Assembly: GCA_022562335.1 (NCBI GenBank)
Contig: JADFPM010000128.1
Coordinates: 1-7,643, forward strand
Reading direction: 5' to 3'
Length of the DNA: 7,643 nucleotides
Source: Chloroflexota bacterium
Lineage (GTDB): Bacteria > Chloroflexota > Dehalococcoidia > Lucifugimonadales > UBA3495
Each line of letters starts with the position of its first letter. Position 1 is the first letter of the stretch. Under the pieces are notes generated by a model that searched no databases, was not told where the DNA came from, and was given only the letters and a program-made list of their open reading frames with translations. The translations under genes and the position numbers were made by a program. Below are positions 1-5,806 of this stretch, one piece after another.

Positions 1-231
1 GGGGTCCACCGTGTCCATGTGGGCGGACAGCAGCACAGGGTTTTCATGGACGGCCGCATTGGGACCCGGTAATTTGGCGATGATGTTGTTGAAAGAATCG
101 TGCTGGACCTGGCATCCCAGCGCTTCTAAGCGGGAGGACAATTCCAGGTCGATGGCATCTTCCTCCCCCGAAGGGCTGTCGATTCGGATAAGGTCTACCA
201 GGGTGTTCAGCAGCCGTTCTCTATTGGCCAA
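1..231 (-). CDS. M20-family metallopeptidase (tripeptidase T-like), N-terminal part
   Basis: This is the first 77 codons of a zinc-dependent exopeptidase; the rest lies beyond the left edge. Two stretches identify it: an N-terminus of the RERLLNTLVDLIRIDSPSGEE type, common in PepT-like M20 peptidases, and LLSAHMDTVDP at residues 67-77. His71 of that motif is the expected first zinc ligand and Asp73 the residue that supports it. The family removes N-terminal residues from small peptides in the cytoplasm. I chose the TTG start at 231-229 because a GGAGG sits 5 bases before it, family members begin at about this point, and a stop codon lies in frame shortly upstream with no ATG between. The rid gene on the same strand ends 59 bases upstream, so the two may be cotranscribed. 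The second zinc site is not visible, so exact substrate specificity cannot be judged; a related M20 deacylase is possible. Confidence 0.8.
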   Translation of the reverse strand, partial: MANRERLLNTLVDLIRIDSPSGEEDAIDLELSSRLEALGCQVQHDSFNNIIAKLPGPNAAVHENPVLLSAHMDTVDP

Positions 232-290
232 CGTAGCCTCCAGGCTTCGGTCGATTCGAGGGTTCGTCGATTCGCGGGAAAATCACGGAG

Positions 291-707
291 TCAGGGCAAG
301 GCGGCAACCGCTTTGATCTCCACCAGGAATTCCTCCCTGACCAGGCCGCTGATGATCAGCAGTGTGTTGGGAGGATAATCGCTGCCGGGAAATATGGTTG
401 GGAATATCTCGGTGCGGGCCTCCACGAATGGTTGCACCGATCCTCTTCCCACCAGATAGGTGGTGAACTCCACCACATTGCTAAAGGATGCGCCCGCTCC
501 GCTGAGCACGGCGGCCAGGTTCTGAAACACCTGCCGCGTCTGAGCTTTCACGTCGCCCTTGCCCACCGGGTTGCCATTCTGATCCACCGCCACCTGCCCG
601 GCGATGAAAAGCAGCTTGCCGGGGCTAACTATCACGGAGTGGGAGTAGGCGCCGAGGGGGTTGGCCACCGTGGAAGGATTGATGATTGTGCGTTCCAGCT
701 TGGGCAT
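291..707 (-). CDS. Rid-family (YjgF/YER057c/UK114) protein lacking the catalytic arginine
   Basis: This 138-residue protein has the usual length and fold signature of the Rid family: an N-terminal NPLGAYSHSVIV segment, LLFIAGQVAVDQNG at about 32-45, TRQVFQNLAAVL in the middle, and a C-terminal EEFLVEIKAVAAL. RidA itself hydrolyses reactive enamines and imines made by PLP enzymes, using an arginine in a YPxRS/T motif. Here the corresponding stretch is YPPNTLL (111-117), with Asn114 in the arginine position, so RidA-type deaminase activity is doubtful and another Rid subgroup is more likely. The ATG at 707-705 has GGAGG 8 bases upstream. A longer in-frame version starting further upstream adds non-family sequence that crosses the probable promoter. 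It lies upstream of the M20 peptidase on the same strand. I therefore do not use the symbol ridA. Confidence 0.9.
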   Translation of the reverse strand: MPKLERTIINPSTVANPLGAYSHSVIVSPGKLLFIAGQVAVDQNGNPVGKGDVKAQTRQVFQNLAAVLSGAGASFSNVVEFTTYLVGRGSVQPFVEARTEIFPTIFPGSDYPPNTLLIISGLVREEFLVEIKAVAALP

Positions 708-779
708 GTGACCGTCCTCCATCATCAATGTTGGATACCGGAGCAACCGGCTCGACGATCCGCCCCGCCGGTCAGGGGC

Positions 780-785
780 ATTATA
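780..785 (-). promoter_or_regulatory. Putative -10 element for the rid gene
   Basis: On the minus strand this reads TATAAT, a perfect consensus -10. It lies about 70 bases upstream of the rid ATG and would give a leader of roughly 65 bases that includes the GGAGG. No good TTGACA is found 16-18 bases upstream, so the assignment rests on the -10 and its position. Confidence 0.45.
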
Positions 786-828
786 CGGGTATTCCTGAAT
801 GGGACGCGTCATAGCGGCGCTGGGCCAA

Positions 829-837
829 TGGTATACT
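829..837 (+). promoter_or_regulatory. Extended -10 promoter of the Nudix gene
   Basis: TGGTATACT is an extended -10 (TGn followed by TATACT at 832-837). A start site about 7 bases downstream falls at 844-845, on the A of the Nudix ATG. The -35 region is poor (near 809-814), which is usual for extended -10 promoters. It stands back-to-back with the minus-strand rid promoter, and the two -35 zones overlap. Confidence 0.6.
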
Positions 838-844
838 CGCCGGT

Positions 845-1282
845 ATGCCTGACAGGATTAACGGGAATATGGGCAGGCCCCAGGTGGGGGTAGGCGTTAT
901 ATTCGTCCGCGATGGGCGGGTGTTTTTGGCCAAGCGCCAGGGTTCCCACGGCGAAGATACCTGGGCATCGGCCGGGGGCCATCTGGAAGCGGGGGAGACG
1001 TTGGAGGAGTGCGCCCGGCGGGAGGCCAACGAAGAACTGGGGGTGGAAGTAGGCGGTTTGCGCTACCTTTGTCTCAGCAATATCATCGCCTACGACACTC
1101 ATTACGTCGACGTCGAATTTCTTGGGGATATAGGCTCCCAGGAGCCGCGGTTAGCCGAGCCAGAGGGGTTTTCGGTTTCGGGATGGTTTGCCCTAGACGC
1201 CCTGCCGGAGCCCTTATTCCATGCCGTTTGGTATGCCCTGGATAGCCTGAAAACGGGCACGAATTACTATCCGGGCGGATAG
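845..1282 (+). CDS. Nudix hydrolase (MutT-like)
   Basis: This 145-residue protein carries a complete Nudix box at about residues 44-66: G-HLEAG-E-TLEECAR-REANEELGV, fitting Gx5Ex7REUxEExGU with all the metal-binding glutamates. Before it are the usual first strand (VGVGVIFVRDGRVFLAKR) and the GSHGEDTWASAGGHLE approach seen in MutT/NUDT15-like proteins. The family hydrolyses nucleoside diphosphates linked to another moiety, such as oxidised or non-canonical NTPs; the substrate cannot be told from sequence. The ATG at 845 has no Shine-Dalgarno but sits at the predicted transcription start, so leaderless translation is plausible. The alternative ATG at 869 (MGRPQVGV...) matches where many relatives begin, but its ribosome site is weak (AGGA 11 bases away). 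The gene is divergent from rid, and the next plus-strand gene starts 76 bases after its stop. Confidence 0.9.
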   Translation: MPDRINGNMGRPQVGVGVIFVRDGRVFLAKRQGSHGEDTWASAGGHLEAGETLEECARREANEELGVEVGGLRYLCLSNIIAYDTHYVDVEFLGDIGSQEPRLAEPEGFSVSGWFALDALPEPLFHAVWYALDSLKTGTNYYPGG

Positions 1283-1358
1283 CGGCTAAATCGGGCCGTC
1301 CGGGTCTCGGGTTTCGAGGCCGGGGCATGGGCCGCACCCAAACTGACGGAGGATTGAT

Positions 1359-2030
1359 ATGGCGGACAAGAAAGGCCAGGGATTGCTGATGGTTTACACC
1401 GACGTCCCCCCGGAAGTGGAAGACGAGTTCAACCGGTGGTACAACGAAGAGCACATCCCGGAGCGGCTGGCCATCCCCGGTGTGCTCAATGCCGCCCGCT
1501 ACGTCGCCCTGCAGGGCGGCCCCAAGCATCTGGCTTGCTACGAGCTAACCGAGCCCGAGGCATGGTCCTCTCCCGAATGGCAGAAATGGTTGACCGATCC
1601 ATCGGAATGGTCCTTGCGCATGTCTCCCAGCGTGGTGGGCACCACATACATACGCAATCTATACCGGTTGATCTATCCTCAAGACGTGGCAACCGAGACC
1701 GCCGGGGCGGAAATGGCGCCCCTGATCCTGGTGGGGCGGATGTCGGTGCCGCCGGAGCTGGATTCCCAGTTCAACGAGGCGTATAACAACGAGCGGTTGC
1801 CCGCCGCTTATTCAGTACCCGGCTACATCCGGGGGCGCCGGTTCGAAGCCACCATGGGCGAGCCCAAATACACCACGATCCACGAGATGGAATCGGAGAA
1901 GGTGCCGGAATCTGCCGAATGGGCCGCCTGGGCGGCGGCGGTGACTCCAGCCTGGACCGAGACGGTCCGCCCGCAAATGGTTCACGCCCAGGGCTCCCCC
2001 GGCATCTACAAGCGGGTTTTCCCAGCCTGA
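1359..2030 (+). CDS. Tandem dimeric alpha/beta-barrel domain protein of unknown function
   Basis: I cannot assign a function to this 223-residue protein, but its build is clear. Residues about 8-79 and 121-192 are two copies of one domain. Copy 1 has GLLMVYTDVPPEVEDEFNRW, NEEHIPERLAIPGV and a later LACYEL strand. Copy 2 has PLILVGRMSVPPELDSQFNE, NNERLPAAYSVPGY and TTIHEM. The pattern strand, 'PPE..D.FN..YN.E..P', 'PG....RR/ARY', strand resembles EthD/ABM-type ferredoxin-like dimeric alpha/beta-barrel proteins. Such domains usually pair as homodimers; fused copies could form the barrel within one chain. Each copy ends in a Trp-rich helix (SPEWQKWL; SAEWAAWAA). His32 of copy 1 is Arg146 in copy 2, so only one potential pocket keeps the histidine. 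No signal peptide or membrane segment is seen. The start has GGAGG 6 bases upstream (1348-1352). Confidence 0.85.
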   Translation: MADKKGQGLLMVYTDVPPEVEDEFNRWYNEEHIPERLAIPGVLNAARYVALQGGPKHLACYELTEPEAWSSPEWQKWLTDPSEWSLRMSPSVVGTTYIRNLYRLIYPQDVATETAGAEMAPLILVGRMSVPPELDSQFNEAYNNERLPAAYSVPGYIRGRRFEATMGEPKYTTIHEMESEKVPESAEWAAWAAAVTPAWTETVRPQMVHAQGSPGIYKRVFPA

Positions 2031-2298
2031 CCACAACTCATTGCCCCGATTCTGCCCCAACCTTCCGGGCCGGAGTTTACCATCGGCGCCGGCGGCGTGG
2101 CGCCTTCCGTTGACTGCGGTCAGGCATGACCGGGCGGAGCGTGGCATTGTTCCGGCCATGACTTTCCCGGCTTACTCCACGCCTATCCCCGGCGTTATGC
2201 TGGTTTTGGAATAACCCAGAATAGGTGAAATGGGTGACGAGGGCAGATATGGCTCAAATTTTGGGCCAAAAACCGGACTAATTCAAAATTCAGACAAA

Positions 2299-2323
2299 AT
2301 TTAGGCGTCTGAAAGGCCTAAAT
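2299..2323. repeat. Perfect inverted repeat over the gyrB promoter (candidate operator)
   Basis: ATTTAGGC (2299-2306) and GCCTAAAT (2316-2323) are exact complements separated by 9 bases. The right arm ends 5 bases before the -10 and the repeat covers the -35/spacer zone, where a bound regulator would block RNA polymerase. A third copy of the core TTTAGGC lies at 2346-2352, just downstream of the expected start site. No cognate regulator gene is identified in the window. Confidence 0.5.
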
Positions 2324-2324
2324 C

Positions 2325-2333
2325 TGGTATAAT
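2325..2333 (+). promoter_or_regulatory. Extended -10 promoter of gyrB
   Basis: TGGTATAAT combines the TGn extension with a perfect TATAAT (2328-2333). Transcription would begin near 2340, giving a leader of about 124 bases. No TTGACA-like -35 is present at normal spacing; the inverted repeat occupies that area. Confidence 0.65.
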
Positions 2334-2414
2334 AGACATAATGTCTTTAGGCATTCAACAGGCACGCACCGGTACACCCCACGGCGAACCACAACCATTG
2401 GCCTTCTGTTTCCG

Positions 2415-2430
2415 TGGAACTTCGGTTTCA
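2415..2430 (+). promoter_or_regulatory. UUCG-capped hairpin in the gyrB leader
   Basis: TGGAAC, loop TTCG, GTTTCA can form a six-pair stem (one G-U) closed by C(UUCG)G, an unusually stable tetraloop. It lies 34 bases before the gyrB ATG. The DNA also matches the half-sites of an SOS box (GAAC-N4-GTTTC), but its centre fits the known consensus poorly. Confidence 0.4.
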
Positions 2431-2463
2431 ACCTCAGCGAAATCCTTCTAATAGCAGGACGAT

Positions 2464-4398
2464 ATGCAGCAACAGTCAAAGGCGGAATATACCGCTAAGG
2501 ATATTCAGGTCCTCGAAGGTCTGGAAGCCGTCCGGGTACGGCCTGGAATGTACATCGGCAGTACCGATCAGCGCGGTCTGCACCATTTGATCTATGAGAT
2601 CCTGGATAACGCCGTGGACGAAGCCATGGCCGGATTTTGCGACACGGTGGATATAGTACTAGGCGCCGACGGCGTGATAACCGTGTCGGACAACGGCCGG
2701 GGAATCCCCATCGACATCCACCCAACCACCAAGTTGACCGCCCTGGAAACGGTCATGACCACCCTTCACGCCGGAGGCAAGTTCGGCGGCGGGGCCTACA
2801 AGGTGACCGGGGGGCTTCATGGCGTCGGTGGCTCGGTGGTCAACGGCCTGTCCGAGTATCTGAAGGCCGAGGTACGCAGGGGCGGCTGGCACTATTACCA
2901 GGAATACGCCAAGGGTAAACCACTGGGCAAGCTGGTAAAAGGGGAGAAAACCCAGAAGACAGGGACCAGGATATCCTTCAAACCAGACCCTGAAATATTC
3001 CATAACATCGAATACGATTTTGAGATACTGATCAGCCACTTCAAAGAGATCGCATTCCTGAACAAAGGTCTGGAGATACGCTTTGCCAGCCCTTGGCATG
3101 ACAAGGAGCGCCACTCCGACGTGGAGCGCGTGTATTTCTTCGACGGCGGCATCGCCAACCTGGTCCGCAATTTCAACCGCAACCGCAAGGTGATGCAAAC
3201 ATTGCCTTTTTATTACGAGAAAGTGGTGGATGATACCTACGTTGAGGTAGCGATCCAATACAACGACAGTTTCACCGAAACGGTCTTTTCTTTCGCCAAT
3301 TGTATCAACACCCAAGAGGGTGGCTCCCACCTGACGGGATTTCGCTCAGCATTGACCCGGGTCATAAACGACTTTGCCCGCAAACAGGGTTTCATCAAAG
3401 ACGACCAGCCGAACTTGACCGGAGAGGATGTTAGGGAAGGGCTGGCGGCCGTGGTCAGCGTCAAGCTGACCGACCCGCAGTTCGAAGGCCAGACCAAGAC
3501 CAAACTGGGCAACGCCGAGGTCCGCGGGATAGTGGAATCGGTGGTTGGAGAAGGTCTTGCTCGTTATCTGGAAGAGAACCTAACCGATGCGAAACGGGTC
3601 ATCGAGAAATGCATGACCTCACAAAAGGCCAGGGAAGCCGCCAAGCGGGCCAGAGAGTTGGTGATACGCAAGAATGCCCTCGACGGCTCGTCCCTGCCCG
3701 GCAAACTGTCCGACTGCGCTGAGCGGGACCCAGCGAAATCCGAGCTCTACATCGTGGAGGGCGAGTCGGCCGGCGGGTCCGCCAAGATGGGCCGTGACCG
3801 GCATTTTCAAGCCATCTTACCGTTGAAAGGGAAGATCCTGAACGTCGAGCGGGTGTTGCAGCAGCCGGATAAGATATTGGGGCACGAGGAGATCCGCGCT
3901 ATGATTGCCGCCTTGGGCGCCGGTGAGGGTGAGGAATTTGACGCATCCAAGGTCCGGTACCAGAAGATCATCATAATGACCGATGCCGACGTCGATGGCT
4001 CCCACATCAGGACGCTGATTTTGACTTTCTTCTATCGCCGGATGAAGGCCCTTATCGAGGCTGGTTACCTGTATATAGCCCAACCGCCTTTGTACCGCAT
4101 ACAGGCCGGGCGGAACGTTCAATATGCCTTCGACGATGAGCAGAAGGACAAAATTATGGCCAAGCTAAATGGCCAACGAAACATTCATCTGCAGCGGTAT
4201 AAGGGTTTGGGTGAGATGAACCCGGACCAACTGTGGGAAACCACCATGGACCCCGAAGCCAGGCAGATGCTTTTGGTTGGGATCGGAGACCCTATAGAAA
4301 CGGAGAACGTGTTCACCTCGCTCATGGGAGAAGTGGTGGCCCCTCGAAGGAACTTCATCGCCGCCCACGCCCGCAGCGTCAAAAACCTGGACGTATAG
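2464..4398 (+). CDS. gyrB: DNA gyrase subunit B
   Basis: GyrB is the ATPase subunit of the A2B2 type II topoisomerase that introduces negative supercoils. At 644 residues it is the common short form without the large insertion of E. coli GyrB. The GHKL ATPase domain shows EILDNAVDEA (Glu45, Asn49), SDNGRGIPID (Asp76) and GGLHGVGGSVVNGLS (116-130). The transducer domain has the QTK loop at 343-345. The TOPRIM domain shows IVEGESAGGSAK (Glu432) and TDADVDGSH (Asp507, Asp509, Asp511), and the C-terminus has QRYKGLGEMN. All key residues are present, so the gene looks functional. ParE is the main alternative; length and motifs favour GyrB but do not exclude it. The ATG at 2464 follows AGGA by 4 bases. 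gyrA is not adjacent, and the gene seems to be transcribed alone from the promoter near 2330. Confidence 0.97.
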   Translation: MQQQSKAEYTAKDIQVLEGLEAVRVRPGMYIGSTDQRGLHHLIYEILDNAVDEAMAGFCDTVDIVLGADGVITVSDNGRGIPIDIHPTTKLTALETVMTTLHAGGKFGGGAYKVTGGLHGVGGSVVNGLSEYLKAEVRRGGWHYYQEYAKGKPLGKLVKGEKTQKTGTRISFKPDPEIFHNIEYDFEILISHFKEIAFLNKGLEIRFASPWHDKERHSDVERVYFFDGGIANLVRNFNRNRKVMQTLPFYYEKVVDDTYVEVAIQYNDSFTETVFSFANCINTQEGGSHLTGFRSALTRVINDFARKQGFIKDDQPNLTGEDVREGLAAVVSVKLTDPQFEGQTKTKLGNAEVRGIVESVVGEGLARYLEENLTDAKRVIEKCMTSQKAREAAKRARELVIRKNALDGSSLPGKLSDCAERDPAKSELYIVEGESAGGSAKMGRDRHFQAILPLKGKILNVERVLQQPDKILGHEEIRAMIAALGAGEGEEFDASKVRYQKIIIMTDADVDGSHIRTLILTFFYRRMKALIEAGYLYIAQPPLYRIQAGRNVQYAFDDEQKDKIMAKLNGQRNIHLQRYKGLGEMNPDQLWETTMDPEARQMLLVGIGDPIETENVFTSLMGEVVAPRRNFIAAHARSVKNLDV

Positions 4399-4413
4399 AC
4401 CGTTTGTCCGGTT

Positions 4414-4433
4414 GGGCGTCCAGTGCCTGGCCC
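4414..4433 (+). terminator. Weak hairpin after gyrB, possible terminator
   Basis: CCAG-TGC-CTGG forms a short stem that extends through GGG...CCC with a three-base bulge, beginning 15 bases after the gyrB stop. The tail (GGTTCTG) has few T residues, so intrinsic termination here is uncertain. Confidence 0.25.
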
Positions 4434-4500
4434 GGTTCTGACCTCGTCCGGCTGTTGTCCCGTCATGCGATTCGTTCCTCCCGTTTTCCCGAGTGTGGCA

Positions 4501-4529
4501 TTGGAAAGTGGCCCAGCTAGGTTTATAAT
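4501..4529 (+). promoter_or_regulatory. Sigma-70-type promoter of rpsT
   Basis: TTGGAA (4501-4506) and TATAAT (4524-4529) are separated by exactly 17 bases, the best two-box promoter in the window. Transcription would start near 4536, giving a leader of about 110 bases before the rpsT start. Confidence 0.75.
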
Positions 4530-4538
4530 GTCGGGTAA

Positions 4539-4561
4539 CCCGCCGGCTCGAGGCTGGCGGG
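4539..4561 (+). promoter_or_regulatory. Strong stem at the 5' end of the rpsT leader
   Basis: CCCGCC (4539-4544) pairs with GGCGGG (4556-4561), and the stem continues inward with G-U, G-C, C-G and U-G pairs to a three-base loop. It lies within a few bases of the predicted transcript 5' end. A second stem, TCAGTCC (4583-4589) with GGACTGA (4611-4617), follows. Neither stem covers the GGAGG at 4636-4640. No T run follows, so this is not an intrinsic terminator. Ribosomal protein genes often use leader structures for feedback or mRNA stability, but that role is inferred here. Confidence 0.45.
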
Positions 4562-4646
4562 ATTGATTTGAAAGCTAGACCGTCAGTCCTGTAGCCAATT
4601 TATTAAGCCGGGACTGAACCGTGATAGGTGATCCAGGAGGAATGAG

Positions 4647-4985
4647 TTGCCCGCAAAAAAGGCCGCACGTCAATCCGTCAAGCGTTCGGGAAGAAATCGA
4701 AGCGCCCGCACATCGACCAGGACAACTCTGGCCAATGCCCGCCAGTCCATTGAGGCTGGTGACGTGGCCCTGGCTGAACCCGCGGTTTTGACGGCATTGA
4801 GCGGTCTTGACCGGGCGGTGCAAAAAGGCGTTTTGCATAAAAACAACGCCTCTCGCCTCAAATCCCGCTTAACCATCAAGCTCAACCGCCTCCGCGAGGC
4901 CGGACCCGATGCGGCCGCGGCTCAGGAACCGGCTCGAGGCCGTCAGACCAGACGCCGCACCACCGGAACCCGGCGGCGCGCTTAG
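4647..4985 (+). CDS. rpsT: 30S ribosomal protein S20
   Basis: S20 binds 16S rRNA early in small-subunit assembly. The 112-residue product opens with the typical basic PAKKAARQSVKRS and contains the family signature KGVLHKNNASRLKSRL at 60-75. The first ~86 residues cover the whole of a normal S20. The rest (about 87-112) is an extra Ala-, Arg- and Thr-rich tail ending in TRRRTTGTRRRA, probably disordered and RNA-binding. The start is TTG at 4647-4649, with GGAGG (4636-4640) 6 bases upstream. A nearby ATG at 4642 is one base from the GGAGG and in the wrong frame. The gene stands alone with its own promoter and a structured leader, which suggests control separate from gyrB. Confidence 0.95.
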   Translation: MPAKKAARQSVKRSGRNRSARTSTRTTLANARQSIEAGDVALAEPAVLTALSGLDRAVQKGVLHKNNASRLKSRLTIKLNRLREAGPDAAAAQEPARGRQTRRRTTGTRRRA

Positions 4986-5073
4986 CCCGCCGCGTAATAG
5001 CCCCCTCACCGATCGCCCTGCGGCAACCGGCCACAGGATTCTTTAAACCGTCCCTAAATGTGACAGGCCATCG

Positions 5074-5102
5074 TTGACAGCGGCCGGTGCCTTTGCTAGC
5101 CT
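5074..5102 (+). promoter_or_regulatory. lexA promoter
   Basis: A consensus TTGACA (5074-5079) is followed after 17 bases by TAGCCT (5097-5102), a fair -10. The expected start site is near 5109, at the edge of the SOS box. A second TGACAG lies 14 bases upstream (5061-5066). Confidence 0.6.
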
Positions 5103-5108
5103 GCTACC

Positions 5109-5122
5109 AGAACGCCTGTTTC
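5109..5122 (+). promoter_or_regulatory. SOS box (LexA operator)
   Basis: AGAACGCCTGTTTC fits the Gram-positive-type LexA site CGAACRNRYGTTYC at 12 of 14 positions, keeping both half-sites (GAAC and GTTT/C). It begins 6 bases after the -10 and ends 13 bases before the lexA ATG, a position suited to autorepression that is lifted when LexA cleaves itself. Confidence 0.65.
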
Positions 5123-5135
5123 ATAAAGGATTTTC

Positions 5136-5789
5136 ATGACTTCGAAGAAACAGTTGCCCCCCAGGCGCCAAAGGATCCTGGCATATATCCAGGAGTTCCT
5201 CACCGACAACGGCGTCCCCCCCACGGTCAGAGACATCCAAAAGGCGTGTGAAATCAGCTCCACGTCGGTGGTTGACTACAATCTGCGGGTCCTGGACCGG
5301 GACGGTTATCTGAACCGCAGGCCGGACATGGCCCGGGGAATCGAACTATTGGACAAGGCTGGCAATCCCCTCTCTTCCGCTCCCAGGGTCCAAATCGTCG
5401 GCATCATCGCCGCGGGCAGTCCCATTCCCGCATTCTCCACCGAGGAGGCGGGCTCCAGCGCCGAGTTTGACACCGTGGAGGTCCCCACCGAGTTGCAGCG
5501 GCGTCACGGCAAGCTTTTTGGGCTGGCGGTTAAAGGCACATCGATGATTGACGCGTTGATCGACGATGGCGACGTTGTGGTGATCAAACCGGCGCAGCAG
5601 GCCGAGCCCGGCGAGATGATTGTGGCCTGGTTGAAAGATGAAGAAGAAGCCACCCTGAAGCGGTATTACCCCGAGGGCAAACGGGTGCGCCTGCAACCGG
5701 CCAACCGCCTGATGGAGCCCATATATTGCGATGCCAGCAACCTGGAGATAAAGGGAAAGGTCGTAGAGGTGATCCGCAAGTTCGCCTAG
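5136..5789 (+). CDS. lexA: LexA SOS-response transcriptional repressor
   Basis: LexA represses DNA-damage genes until RecA filaments trigger its self-cleavage. The 217-residue protein has an N-terminal winged-helix domain (about 1-70), with PPTVRDIQKACEISSTSVVDYNL as the helix-turn-helix area, and a C-terminal S24 peptidase domain. The cleavage site is Ala93-Gly94 in IIAAGSPIPA. The catalytic pair is Ser136 (VKGTSMIDALIDDGD) and Lys175 (EATLKRYY), so the autoprotease looks intact. The ATG at 5136 has AAAGGA (5125-5130) 5 bases upstream. An SOS box between promoter and start indicates autoregulation. The gene ends 17 bases before the convergent NrtS-like gene, with no clear terminator between them; the only hairpin, CTAGG-CCT-CCTAG (5786-5798), is short and covers the stop codon. 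Confidence 0.96.
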   Translation: MTSKKQLPPRRQRILAYIQEFLTDNGVPPTVRDIQKACEISSTSVVDYNLRVLDRDGYLNRRPDMARGIELLDKAGNPLSSAPRVQIVGIIAAGSPIPAFSTEEAGSSAEFDTVEVPTELQRRHGKLFGLAVKGTSMIDALIDDGDVVVIKPAQQAEPGEMIVAWLKDEEEATLKRYYPEGKRVRLQPANRLMEPIYCDASNLEIKGKVVEVIRKFA

Positions 5790-5806
5790 GCCTCCTAGTA
5801 TTCCCC

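Larger units (their letters stand above)
2031..2463. other. 433-base intergenic regulatory region upstream of gyrB
   Basis: No credible gene is found here on either strand. The first part is G+C-rich and holds a GGCGCC...GGCGCC inverted repeat (2085-2090 and 2099-2104) that could end the preceding transcript, though the T-rich tail is poor. From about 2200 to 2350 the sequence turns AT-rich. That part holds a 13-base palindrome (2259-2271, TTTTGG-G-CCAAAA), an inverted repeat and the gyrB promoter. The remainder is a gyrB leader of about 120 bases with a UUCG-capped hairpin. Confidence 0.6.

Noticed and set aside
11..316. Plus-strand open frame of 101 codons at the left edge
   Set aside because: It is antisense to the M20 peptidase, whose minus-strand translation has clear family motifs.
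432..893. Plus-strand open frame of 153 codons
   Set aside because: It runs antisense through the rid gene and across both promoters, and shows no family features.
1812..2159. Minus-strand open frame across the intergenic region before gyrB
   Set aside because: It is mostly antisense to the duplicated barrel gene, with no ribosome site or recognisable motif.
2659..3330. Minus-strand open frame of 223 codons
   Set aside because: It is the reverse of gyrB; long antisense frames are common in G+C-rich genes.
5785..5800. Bidirectional terminator between lexA and the NrtS-like gene
   Set aside because: The only hairpin is five pairs long, overlaps the lexA stop and has no T run.
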